From positions 1,550,001-1,614,000 of the forward strand of contig JAKULF010000008.1 of assembly GCA_022661535.1 (NCBI GenBank): DNA of 64,000 nucleotides, written 5' to 3'. Positions 1 through 10,985 of this stretch are shown piece by piece. The notes beneath the pieces are model-generated. The model searched no databases, was not told where the DNA came from, and saw nothing but the letters and a program-made list of their open reading frames with translations. Within the stretch, counting starts at the first letter, position 1. The number at the start of each line of letters is the position of its first letter. This DNA is from Eutypa lata. Taxonomy: Eukaryota; Ascomycota; Sordariomycetes; Xylariales; Diatrypaceae. Both the position numbers and the translations under genes were made by a program.

Positions 1-1149
1 CGTCAGGAGGTAACTCCGTTAAATTCACTAGCTAACATCTTTCTTTCTAGGAATATACTGTATTAATTCACTGTGTCAAGCGAAAATAATTACAGCTGTA
101 TTCTAATTACCACAGGTGACAGTTTCTACGCTTACAAGTTAAATGAAAATGATGTCTTAGTTAGCTCGCTGTAGGTGTCTTTACAAAAACAACATCAACA
201 TATACATCACCATCCCTACCAATCAAAGATGTAAAATCAGTGAAACGATTATCAGCTACTCGCCTTCTACCCAACTGTTGTCTCCTTATCATCAACCTGA
301 CTTCGCAATTTCCATTTGATGTTAACATATAGTTTAGTGTTACCAGCATCGTCATGCAACCTCACATTGTACAGTATGATATTAGGTATTTTCCGAGCTT
401 AGTCATCTCACACTAAGCGGCGAGATAATAGATAGCAATGCCTTTGATTAGTAAATATGTCTCTCCCTATTCTCAGTTTCGAGGGGTTTGAGGTTGCATC
501 AACAGGATTTTCAGCTGTAAGATGGCGTAAATTGCGATGCACACCACCGTCTCCTGCAGGCTAATCAATAGGCTCTCACTCTGCTTATCAAAGCCCCAGG
601 GTTGCATGCGGTCCCGACAGATTGTGTACAATCCCCCCCTTCCCAATCCCAACAGCCAGGTTGTAGACTAGACGGGCCTGGAGCTGGTTTTGCCACGTTT
701 TGGCGCTGCTTCTAATGAAACCTCCCTCCCTTCAAGCTGAGATCGGTGATATATATAGGTTTAAATAACTCTCAATCGATTGCTTAGGATTGCAGGTTTT
801 TTTTGATCTGTTCCCTAAACACGATTCACATACTAACGCCATACGTGTCTCATCATGATGCTGACAATTGCAGGTGGTGGTATTGCAGTAAAGCCACAAT
901 ACAGCATCCTGGATTCGGAGTTCTCGGGTGCATACGTTCAAGACACAGACACTATAAATATTCAGAGCCTGCTTCTGGTGTAACACCATTTGCATATCAG
1001 CTATTCCCCTAAGGTTGTATAAGAATCGAAGTGCATAACCTTACGAGGACCTGCTTGATGGAACCTTGGTTTGATTTTCCCTCACAGGCGTCCAAAATTT
1101 CCTTCAGTACTGCGTAAATATTCTACATTTGATATGAAATCAGCGCAAT
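1..1149. other. Intergenic, no supported gene
   Basis: There is no open frame here with recognisable protein character. The few frames of 60-90 codons overlap one another on both strands and show no family motif. A TATATATA run lies near 750-757, about 400 bp before the next gene. The left edge may contain the flank of a gene outside the window. I see nothing else to annotate. Confidence 0.5.
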
Positions 1150-2937
1150 ATGAGAAATGAAGCGGTTATTCCAGTCTGTTTATTTACAGGCTTATCATGC
1201 ATATCGGTAATTTTGCGCCTGTATGCTCGCCTGTTTTTAGTCGGGGGGCTCAAGGCAGACGACTACCTCATAACAGCATCATTTGTGAGTGTCATTCATT
1301 CCTTTGCCAACATGGCAACATATTTCCTAATGCGTATGACCATGACAGATGATATCACTTGGACACTTTATATCCCACTTGATATGTAAGTCGCTCTGGC
1401 TTAGATCAGAGATACGACTGTTGTTGATCCGATATAAACACAGCTTCTGCTACTGATAGTTTTGCCTATGCGCCTATTGTCCCCCGCACTCTCGATCAGC
1501 TCGCTGGCGATAAGGTATGATACTTCAACTTCCTCGTGGCTATCTGTCTGACCAATCCCCGTCTAGGCAACTTGGCTAGGCGCTTTGTTCTGGGGGATAT
1601 CTTCATCCTTATGCAAACTCTCGATTACCTGGCAGTACCGCCGATTGTTCCGAGTCGCCTGGATGAGACGCGTGTGCAATGTACTTATCGTTGTGACAAT
1701 CATTTTTGGTCTCTTCATGTTTCTTGGTAATCTCTTGGCATGTATGCCACCCCCCTTCCCATGGCATATTGGCATGGATAAGTGCGTCGATAGGTCTGTG
1801 GTTCAATACATGGTACGTTCTTATATTGGCATACTGTCAAAATAAGCCCCCCTAATTGCAATTTTGACCGCTGATATTCTTCCAGTATGTATTTTGTTAC
1901 TATTCGACATGGGCCCCCTCTATACATCAGCCTACCCACAGCGATATCTCGTAGAACATGAGCAAAATATCGCTCTTAGTTGCCATTACGATCATGTACA
2001 GGACTGACTTTTGGTAGAGGTGCTAGCATCAATTTCACCTTGGACGTAATCATTTACGTTCTCCCGGTACGGCTCATCTACCACCTTCAGATATCTAAAA
2101 GCCAGAAGAGGGCGTTGACATTCGTCTTCACTTTTGGTTCTCTGTAAGTACCATTCGCATGGGTGTATCCCAGCCCCGATATAAGTAACTTATATTTTCT
2201 AGTGCCATCATTGCCTCCATTTTTAGAATAATGGCCCTTCATCAAAGTTCTCAAATAAACGGTGCGTTGAATCGACTATACCTAGTTAAGCGTCTACATT
2301 ATGTTCCTCAGTTGGGTACGTTTATATCATATGACTGAACTAGACCAATATAGGAGCCGCCGAAGGTGTTGCAATGTGGTCTGGGATCGAGATAGACATC
2401 AGCATAATCTGTGCCTGCCTCGTCGTCATGCGGCCTCTCTTAGCGCGCCTGTTCCCAAACCGATTCGCCTCTACATCCAATCTTAGCACGCCATTTCCAG
2501 GACAGTTTTCCTCGGCGTCTTCGAGTCGAGGTCGTCGGGGATTGTCTAAGGGGTAAGCATAATAAGTTTCATATCAAGACTCCTTCCAAAGTGGTTTCCT
2601 GTGCTGGTTCCACAATTCCCAATGGACAAGATGCTGACTTTTAAACGCGATCTAATCTAGTCAACCTATGCCAAAGGATATAGACTCCGACCCTGGAATA
2701 AGAATGCAAACCTTGCAGTATCAGGCTAGCGATGGTGGCAAGCAGCAGCGTATGGAACCAGACAGAATCCACGTTTATCGCGGTTTCGATACGACGTTCG
2801 AACCTGCGAGTGATGGGCAGAGCGAAAGCGAGCTGATACCACAAAGAAAGGAATGGGATTCTGCACCCGAAGGACGCTGGGGATCTTCAACTGTAGACGT
2901 GGAAGGTGCATATGCCCAAAGGAGTTGGATGTCTTGA
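1150..2937 (+). CDS. Fungal rhodopsin-fold (SAT4-type) seven-TM membrane protein
   Basis: This is an integral membrane protein of the fungal rhodopsin-domain (SAT4/PTH11-like) family. Molecular function is unproven for most members; they are thought to sense or transport at the plasma membrane. Seven exons were inferred: 1150-1385, 1460-1514, 1567-1812, 1980-2143, 2203-2261, 2354-2552 and 2661-2937. All phases close and give 411 residues. Family hallmarks appear in order: RLYAR then an Asp-Asp pair (residues 37-38) after TM1, a CKLS motif near 113-116 followed by QYRRLF, an N/D-containing TM with YVLPVR, and WSGIEIDIS near 262-270. A polar cytoplasmic tail of about 130 residues follows. The start is the first ATG before TM1. 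The exon 3/4 junction (acceptor at 1979) is the weakest point, because other acceptors put a stop in frame or break the phase. No CFEM domain is visible. A second family member lies at 23230-24825. Confidence 0.82.
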
Positions 2938-3949
2938 TTGGGTGTAACCATGGTTAAGGGGAATCGTATACCTGGTTCTAAGTAGTCTATTGTGTCTTCA
3001 CGAAGCAAAGAAGGGACTATGAAATAAGCGCCTTTATCATTTCTTGAAACCAACTAGGTAGTTAAAAGCAAGTTAGTTTTGTAACTGTACATATTATAAT
3101 CAAGGGTATTTATATGATTTTCGTCAAGGGTTACAATCCATTAAAATATAACTAGTTGCCTACTGACTCATGAACTTACGGGAGAGATGAGATGATAACT
3201 TTATGTTGTGCTTAAGAGCCGGAGCACTATCGCTAGGGTAGTGCGGGGTTGACCGTCTTTACTACGTACCTAGGTATGTCGGGGTTTGGATGGATTTGCA
3301 CTAGGACTAGGGTCACCCTTCCACAGTCTGACAGTTTAGTTGTAGTTAGTTGTAGTCAAAAATAGAACTAATTATTGTAGCGCTATCCATGTGTGATATG
3401 ATATACAATCCATAGGTAATCTACATACCTACTGTACGCGCTTGCGCGCAGAACAGCGCGACGTCACAGTTAGCTTTCTCCACCTACAGGCTTACTTAGC
3501 GGTTAGGTATGTACCTTGAGGACGGTGACATGTCTTCACGTGTTGTCTGAATTGCACAATCGGGGAGGGTCACATTTGCTGATTTCAATTGTTTATGTAT
3601 TACAGAAGCATACCTTTATTATGTACTAACTTACTGAAGCATTTTATCCATCATCCAACTACGTTTGAATTGATATACTTAGTTCTATGTTTGATGATCA
3701 GTTAAAGTTACCTCGAATACAATTAACTGATCATTATAGACCCGATCCAACTACGAATCATCCGATAGTTCCGCGATAGAGGATTGAGTTCGAGTAGTTA
3801 ATTCGCAAATCAACATCGACGACTAGTTAGGACCTAACGTGACAACGCCAGCCGACATTGCCGACCTCATATAAGCAATTCGAGAGAGGCTAAGGTGGTT
3901 CCGACTTATCAAGCACCGTATACGAATTGACTATGTTGCGGTAGTCACA
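2938..3949. other. Intergenic spacer, promoter of the next gene
   Basis: About 1 kb without a gene. It contains several copies of the TACCTA/TAGGTA motif (about 3266-3275, 3426, 3505-3512) that recurs in spacers across this window. The last few hundred bases should carry the promoter and leader of the disordered-protein gene at 3950, but I do not see a clear TATA box. Confidence 0.5.
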
Positions 3950-6161
3950 ATGGACGACATTCGTGTTGAAGCAGGTGGGATCAGCGCCATTGGAGGGGAA
4001 GAAATAGCTGGTGGAGATGGAGGAGTCCATGTAATAACCACCCCTAAGAAACTCACAGAGAAAACGAGAAGTTTATCTGATGGCGGCGGAACTCAACTAT
4101 CACCCTCTCCACATATAATTGAGGCCGCGAGACGGACCTCGAAAGACGACAGTTCCTTACACCGCGACAGAGACATCGAACCTCCAGTCACACCCCATCG
4201 TTCCGACTTTGCATCCCGTGCAAGCGGTCTCAATCTTTCTCTGCAGATGCCACAGCGAGATTCCACTCCTCCTGCCTCTGTTGCTGCCGATGGTGCTGCT
4301 TCGAACGCCACTTCTGCAACAAACCATCATCTCAAAAACACATTAACCCCGACGCCTTTGTCTCCCAAACTCGACCATTCTCAAATTTACGCTTCACCTA
4401 CAAATATCCTTCCACGCCGATCCCGGGGCTTAGACTTCTCTCGAGCAGCTACAAGTCTTCACCATTCGACACTTGCTGAGCAGTCCTCTCCCGATTCTTC
4501 GCCTACGATTGGGGGCCGTGCCATGAGTATTCCTGGTCGGGGAAATGGCGACTATGGTGCTGAGCAAACATCCAATTCGCTGTGGTCTATGATGGGGACT
4601 CGCGAACGTAACCACCTTTCTGGATCGGTCGGAAGCGCGAACAATAATATGATTGGGTCTGGCTCTTCTTCAAGTTCGGACGAAGATGCTTTTATGGACG
4701 ATGAAATGGAAGATGCCATTATGAGCACCCCACAGGGTGCTAGGAACAACCTGCAGCTCGGGAACCAGACGCCAGGTCAGATTACCAACGTAGTGCCGTG
4801 GTTGCCCGACACGTCGCCAGCAGTAAGTAGCTTATCGAGCTTTCGAACGCGCCCTAGGAAACATCCCAAGAGGAAATTACGCGGTCTGCTAGGCTTAGGA
4901 TTCAAGCCCACTACGCCCGCCACCCTTTCTAAATCACCGCCGACGAACGCAGCTAAGGAGAAAAGAGATGCCGCCATGTCCCATCCGCGAAGGGAAAGCA
5001 TTAGCTGGGCTGCCAATCAATTACATATTTCTAGTAGTGATGTCGAGGAAAAGGTGATGGATGCTAGTGACCCTTTGTCTACTACCCCAAGTAAAGATGG
5101 TCAAAGGGGAGTTGTGAAGAGGGTTGTAACGAGAAGGGGCAATCTTTTCGTAAGCGTCAAAGTCCAGTTAATATCATGAGGAACGTTGCTAACGCCCGAT
5201 ATAGCCAAAAACCAAGGGCTTTGCGCGCATTCGTGCTGCTCTTGCAGAGGAGAGTATGCCTGTAGATTCAGAGGTCCAGCGAGAAGCCGAGGTCATCCGC
5301 CAAGTCCGCGAAAGTGACTTAAATCTCGATCCACGTGCTCCCCCATCGATAACAGCAGGGGCAGGGGCAGGGACAGGGGCGACAACAGTAGGAGTAGCCG
5401 CACCACCCCCTCCCTTAGACATACCGAATATATCAACTGCATCAACTTCACCGAATCTAAATACTACCCGAGAAGGACTAGATGACATGATCGAGGACGA
5501 TATGATGACAGACTCGAACCTATCGAGTAGTTTTAAGAAACAAGCATTTATGAATTCAAAGGGGAAGAACTTTTGGGACACATTCTCAGAAACTAGTAGT
5601 ATTAACGGCACGAGAGTGACACCCCCGCCTCCGGCTTTCCTCCCAAGGGGCTCATCATCAGGTATAAGCGAGGATGTTAACATGGACTCGCCTTCAGCTG
5701 GTTCTGCCACTACGAGTGTATTTGAGCCCAGAAATGGGTTTCCATTCAGTACGAACACCAACGAGGGCCAGAGATCTGACATAGCACAACAGCCTATCTC
5801 GGGCTTCATCTCGCAAAGCGGGATTCCACCGACGGCAGCGGAGATCACGCGGCGCATCAACAACAAACGGCGGAGAGATGATGATTTCGACCCAGTGAGC
5901 TTCAAGCGACGAGCAGTAAGCCCAGGTATGAGTGTTCATAATTCGCCCATCATGCAGAGCCCCATGCAAAGGGATATGGCACCGTGGGGTTCGCGGCCAG
6001 GCAGCAATCACGGCGGAGATAAGCCCTCGGCGACCCCTAGCGACAACGGAAGTTCGGGCGGAAACAATGGCGGAAGGCCAATCAGTGGTCCCAAAGGCCG
6101 GGTTGGATTTCAAGGCATGGTCGATACTAACGACGGCCTCATGCGTATGAGCATCGAATGA
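3950..6161 (+). CDS. Large disordered conserved fungal protein, function unknown
   Basis: Two exons, 3950-5149 and 5205-6161, join in phase to encode 718 residues. The 55-bp intron has a GTAAGC donor, a GCTAAC branch site near 5188-5193 and a TAG acceptor. The protein is rich in Ser, Pro, Thr and Asn with many SP/TP sites, an acidic Ser/Asp patch (about residues 240-260), and basic stretches such as RPRKHPKRKLRG (about 301-312) and NNKRRRDDD near the C-terminus that could act as nuclear localisation signals. The most ordered part spans the splice junction: FPKTKGFARIRAALAEE followed by REAEVIRQVRE. I think this block is conserved among filamentous fungi, but I cannot name the family. The many potential CDK/MAPK sites suggest a phospho-regulated nuclear protein; that is inference. 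The start ATG has a good context (CACAATGG). Confidence 0.75.
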
Positions 6162-6764
6162 AGAGGTCTCGTGGATCACAGTCATGCCAGGATCTAATCG
6201 AGTTACAGAATATCCTCATGAAATATTGCTACACAAGCGGTAGAGCCGATCTAAGGTTAGATAGAATATCGAGATACTTAGCTTTGCATTAAGTCCGAAG
6301 CGTCAGTAGCATATGAGCCTACAAATGGGACAGAGACTTCCAGGCCCTCATTAGCGTTCCTTACGATAGTATTATTTAATGGATTAATTTTATAATTTGA
6401 AATATCAATGATTCAACATCCTTATCTCTAACTGTGTCAAAATGGTAGCTATCTAGGGTATACATAGAATATTCCCAATACCTAAGCAAAGCCTACCTAA
6501 AGTAATAATAAGGTCAGGTGTACTTATAATAATGATGGCATTGCGGTTGGTATGCAGACCTATGTAATAACCCCACTTTTAACGGGCGAACATTTTGCTG
6601 CTGCCCCTCCAGTCTTTCCCCAGCCCCTCGTTCTTCGTCGCAGAATTCGGGCTAAAAAGTGACATCGCTTCCAAGTACATTCACTACTTGGGGGTTATTT
6701 TCTGTGGCAATTTCATAACATCTCACGCGATACACATAAGCAGTCGAAGCATTCATTCTCTGCC
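6162..6764. other. Intergenic spacer between two co-oriented genes
   Basis: Six hundred bases with no supported gene. The left part is AT-rich and probably holds the 3' UTR of the upstream gene (an ATTAATTTTATAATTTG stretch near 6380-6400). The right part, from about 6600, is richer in pyrimidines and fits the leader of the FAR1-type gene. Confidence 0.45.
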
Positions 6765-8000
6765 ATGGCTTCCTCTCAATACAATCCTTACGCTTCGGCG
6801 CAATTTAGTCCATTCTCTTACACTCAGTTGGGTCATCCGCAACCGCAGCCGCATCCTCAGTCACACCCACACCAGCACCCACATTCACACCCGCATCCCC
6901 ATCCACAACATCCCCATACCCATACGACACACACCCACACGCAAATCCCTCTCGATAGTGCTATACAGCAGCATGGCCAAAACCCGACTCCGATCGCCAT
7001 GAGCGAACCTTCTCAATCGGTGATCCAACCCGACCATCAAATATCTACGCCGACGCATGCAAACCATCTCCCCATGAACAACAACAACAATAACAGCAAC
7101 CTCCAGACTCCAGAACAAGCACAGATACAAACGCCAGGTACAGGAACTGGAACGGGAGGGGCAACGGCCAAGCCGCGGGGTCGCCCGAAGGGCTCCAAGA
7201 CGCGACCGCGGCGGCGGTCCCCGTCCCCCGGGACCCTAGCGCGCAACCCGCCGCCCCCGCCGGCGCCGCTGTACCGGGGTCCGTACGCGACGATCGACGA
7301 CGCGATCTTCGCGCTGCAGCTGCACTGCTTCACGAGCGGGTACGGGGTGTCGCAGATGCGCGGGGTGCGGGAGAAGCTGTCGAACGGGAAGTACGACCCG
7401 GAGGGCCCCGTGATCCGGAAGGACTTCGCGTGCGACCGGGGCGGGCGGGAGTTCCAGTCGAAGGGGACGGGGCAGCGCAAGCGCGAGTCCGCCAAGACGG
7501 GGTGTGGGTGGCGCGTGGCGGTGCGCCGCCTCAAGCGCGAGGGCGACCTCTGGTTCATGGAGGTCCTGCAGGCGAGCCACAACCACGACGCCACGCCCCA
7601 GCACAAGATGGACACCATCCCGTCGTACCGCCGCTGGCAGCGCGAGAACAACCGCGGCATCCGGACCGCCGTGAACCGCCTCACCCGCGCCGCCCAGATG
7701 CCGGCCCGCCAGGTCGCCGCCTACCTGCGCGGCGAGCACGCCGACCCCGACCTCGACCTGGTCGATCGCCAGATCTTGCGCGCCCTGTCCATGGGCGACC
7801 AGGAGCAGCTCGACCCCGCGGACCCGGCCGCCCAGACCGCTACCGTCTTCGGCGTCGTGGCGAGGAGGCCCTGCATTATTTTGCGGGACGATGGGGGCGA
7901 GGGCAAGGAGGAGCACCACCAGCACCAGCACCAGCACCAGCAGGGACCACAGATACTGCCGTTGCCGTTGCCGCTTGCGCTGCCCGCCGAGGGCGTTTAG
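6765..8000 (+). CDS. FAR1-type zinc-binding/AT-hook putative transcription factor
   Basis: A single exon encodes 411 residues. Residues 24-60 are a His/Pro/Gln-rich low-complexity tract, followed by Gln- and Asn-rich sequence. An AT-hook (core PRGRPKG, near 138-144) sits in a basic patch. Residues about 168-275 match the FAR1 DNA-binding domain of the WRKY-GCM1 superfamily: YATIDDAIFALQLHCFTSGYG, FACDRGG (Cys223), TGCGWR (Cys247) and SHNHD (His272, His274), giving a C-C-H-H zinc set. After that comes a region like those beside FAR1 domains of MULE-type transposases (SYRRWQRENN..). No transposase DDE domain follows, so this is a stand-alone factor, probably nuclear. Codon use changes abruptly inside the gene: from about 7150 to 7860 nearly every third base is G or C, while the N-terminal part is A/C-rich. 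Confidence 0.85.
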   Translation: MASSQYNPYASAQFSPFSYTQLGHPQPQPHPQSHPHQHPHSHPHPHPQHPHTHTTHTHTQIPLDSAIQQHGQNPTPIAMSEPSQSVIQPDHQISTPTHANHLPMNNNNNNSNLQTPEQAQIQTPGTGTGTGGATAKPRGRPKGSKTRPRRRSPSPGTLARNPPPPPAPLYRGPYATIDDAIFALQLHCFTSGYGVSQMRGVREKLSNGKYDPEGPVIRKDFACDRGGREFQSKGTGQRKRESAKTGCGWRVAVRRLKREGDLWFMEVLQASHNHDATPQHKMDTIPSYRRWQRENNRGIRTAVNRLTRAAQMPARQVAAYLRGEHADPDLDLVDRQILRALSMGDQEQLDPADPAAQTATVFGVVARRPCIILRDDGGEGKEEHHQHQHQHQQGPQILPLPLPLALPAEGV

Positions 8001-8321
8001 CTACACATGTGTGTTTGTGGGCTTCTATTAGACGGATTTTTGTTACGGAATTTTGCCACTGCGCGGATTATGGTGTATATCTTCAGCGCAGCTCCTTACT
8101 TGCCTACTTACCTACTTACCCACTCACGCACGCACGTCATGACTACCTCTACATAGTTGAGTTCAGAAAAGCAATGATACCCCTAATAACATGATATGGT
8201 TTTTATTCACAAAAATAGGCGCGGATATTCTTTTTAATGGAATAAAATAATCTGGAAACTATTGGCCTCTCGTCTGATTCTTATTGTAAAACCTCGTCCC
8301 TCTTTTAAACACTATTGTTGA
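8001..8321. other. Short spacer between convergent genes
   Basis: The FAR1-type gene and the dehydrogenase gene converge here. An AATAAAATAA stretch near 8240 could serve as a polyadenylation signal for the plus-strand gene. A run of TACTTACC/CCTACTTACC repeats lies near 8097-8125. No gene is seen. Confidence 0.45.
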
Positions 8322-9688
8322 TCAGTCCTTCAGTTCGCCGGCCTTTCGTAGTTTATGATTACTGATAGTTTGCTGCATGAGTGAGTCGTAATTACGCGTT
8401 AGCAAACCAATGATAGTAGCAGCAAGTACCCAGGGTAAATCAGTGAGTTACGTGTGCCCATGGGGGAAACCTTACCTCAGCAAACGCCTCCTGCATGATC
8501 GTAGTCTCCCTGTCCAGCTGCTCCCCCAGCCATTGCGGCCGCGTCGCCTGGAGCCCCTTCTCGATCTCGTACGCCTTACCGCCCGAGACGTAGTACGCCT
8601 CGCCGCTGGCGTGGCTTGCTGCGAGCGCGTGTATGATCACCCGTGCTACATCCTCCGCTTCGTTGCACGCTACGCCGAGCGCTTGAAGCGGTTCCACGAT
8701 GGCGGTGGTCATTGGCGTTCCTATAATTCGTGATAGCTTGTGTGAGTAGAAGAGTAATAATGTGGTGTGTAAGGACAAAATACTATTATCACCTCCGCCC
8801 GCTTTTCTTTCAGATAGGGAGAGTCGAACGGGGGCTACACAGAATAACTCACTCGTCAAGCCCGGCAACACAACATTCACCCTAACACCCTCAGCCCCCA
8901 ACAAGAAGGTCTTCGAGCTCCGGAACAGACCCACGACTCCGTGCTTGCTGGCGCTATACTGATACGTCCCGGGGAACTCGATAAACCCAGCGTTCGAACT
9001 CACGAGCAAGATCGAGGGTGAGCGGGCGCCCTCTTCCCCCTTCCCTTTTCCTTCCCTTTCCGCTTTAATTTCACCTTCGCCCTCCCGCCGCCGCAGAAAA
9101 TGCGCCGCGATCCGCAGGAAGAATAGTGGCCCCTTCAGGTTGACGTCGAGGGTGCGCGTCGCCGGCTCCTTCTCGATCGCGGCATCCGACTCATCCGTCG
9201 TGAAGAACCTCTCGACATCCGACACGCCCGCGTTGCACACCGCGTGATCGATGGGCTTACTACCTCCGTGGCGCTCTCGCGCCGTCTTGAATAGGTTCAA
9301 TATGGATGCGTACGACGACGCGTCCGTCTGCACGAAGCGCGGGTCCGGGGTTGATGGTGGTGCGATATCGCCCCATGTTACTTCGGCTCCAGCGTCTGTG
9401 AAGATCGGGGTGTTGTGTTAACTTGGAGTTGGGGTGCCATCACTCCTGCGGTAGGTACCATCTAGCCAGAGTGGTTTTGGCTGGACTATGCTTACCGGTA
9501 AGTTGGCTGACGACGGAAGCTCCTATGCCGGTTGTCGCTCCTGGGATATGGTGGGTTAGCTTGGTGTTGGTTGATAAGGGGTAGTAGTACACGGAAAGAG
9601 AGACAATGTCAGATATCGTACCTAGCACCACTACTACCTTTCCCTTAAGACTTGGAAATGTTTTAGGGTCTATATTCACAAGAGACAT
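8322..9688 (-). CDS. Short-chain dehydrogenase/reductase, five exons
   Basis: An NAD(P)-dependent oxidoreductase of the classical SDR family; the substrate cannot be read from the sequence. Exons on the minus strand: 9688-9622, 9540-9496, 9395-8853, 8720-8476 and 8372-8322. The phases close to give 316 residues. The Rossmann glycine motif is GATTGIG (residues 23-29, split by intron 1). It is followed by WGD (45-47, acidic residue after beta-2, favouring NAD), NAG (92-94), catalytic Ser in VSSNAG (about 170) and YQYSASK, with Tyr184 and Lys188. The last exon is only 17 codons and encodes a short charged tail; the intron before it has a GCTAAC branch site near 8400. Without that exon the frame would run on to a stop at 8440. 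A Lys/Glu/Gly-rich insertion (about residues 139-162) before the catalytic strand is unusual and may be a surface loop. Confidence 0.85.
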
Positions 9689-10985
9689 GATGGCACTCCA
9701 AGGTAATTGTTTTTGCAACTTTAATAGTACGAATATAAGCAGATAGCCAGAGAGAGGAGTGGATGTTTATTACGTGTTCGTACTTAGCTATTTGATGATT
9801 TAATTAATATACCAAGCCGTGCACATCATTCGACTCCACTACTTATACTTACACCGACAACCTGAATACAATCGCACAACTCGATGATGGGGAAGTTGGA
9901 GTCAGACCTTGTCGCAACGAGCAATAGTACGTTGGGCTATACTCTATTCGTTCACTCGTTGGCGGCGCTTGCACATGCTGTATGCATATTCATGTAAGGA
10001 TCATGTGGGGGGCAACAGGCGTGGGACGACCCATGGAAGAGCTGAGGAGAAAAGGACTAAAAGATCACCGTAGAAAAGGCCAAAGCACAGGTATTGACAT
10101 ATACGGTTCTATTTACTATAGACAAATACCAACACACAAGTACTTTATATTGTGTGGTTATAACTGACGTATAACGAAGCTTCTCTATTTGTATAGGAGT
10201 CGGCTGCGTAGTGCGAACCCCCACACAGGAACTTCCGACGATACTTACGCATAGATGCTAACGCTAGACGTGTTTTATGTATTTACAAATGCATCTTGGG
10301 CTGCTTATGATATACGTAAACCATACGTAAGCCATCGAGGGGTGAGCATCGCTATGGCAGTTATCGCATAAAGAAATTGACATGATATTTCACTCGACGA
10401 TATTAAGCATGATACTTACAAAGATTCGAGACGTGTTTACTCCACCTCACACAAGTCCCATGCTGTAGAGATAAGTAGCAGCCTTAATTTATCCGCTCTA
10501 CTTCGAATTGTCCTAGGTAATAGAGCAAAGTGATATAGCCGTTGAGTTGAGTAAGGCTTGTTTTCATCCACTTCACCGTGACTTACAACATTAGAAGTTG
10601 AACATCAAATCTATGTTAAGGTTAGACTATGAGTAGGAAGGAAGGGAATTTGAACAATTTCTATGGTAAAAGACCGGCTCCTAACCTCCTGAATACGTAT
10701 CTATGGCCTTGCTCCTAGTGAGAAGGCTTAGAACTAACTATTTGTTCACAGGGATTTGAACACTGGAAAGAAGGAAGAAAGATAAGTAAAAGAAAATATA
10801 AAAACAAACACACCAACCAGCAATGAATATTGCCTATCAAAAAGAAGAGAGGTCCTAGTATTCTCTTTTTTCCTTTCTTCTTTTTGGCAACCTCAAAATG
10901 CTCCTCGCCCAATCTGTGTTAAAACTTTGGCTCATCCATTTCCAAGCCTCCCTCCCCCCAAAATGGATTTCCCCTATGTCATTGA
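9689..10985. other. Intergenic, no supported gene
   Basis: About 1.3 kb. The left part is upstream of the minus-strand dehydrogenase. Short frames near 9982-10167 and 10715-10912 have low-complexity or random composition and are not supported. The stretch near 10760-10890 is a poly-purine/poly-pyrimidine run. Confidence 0.5.

Noticed and set aside
7037..7937. Long antisense frames over the FAR1-type gene
   Set aside because: They are shadows caused by the G/C-saturated third positions of the real gene; their composition (Arg/Val/Leu runs) is typical of such artefacts.
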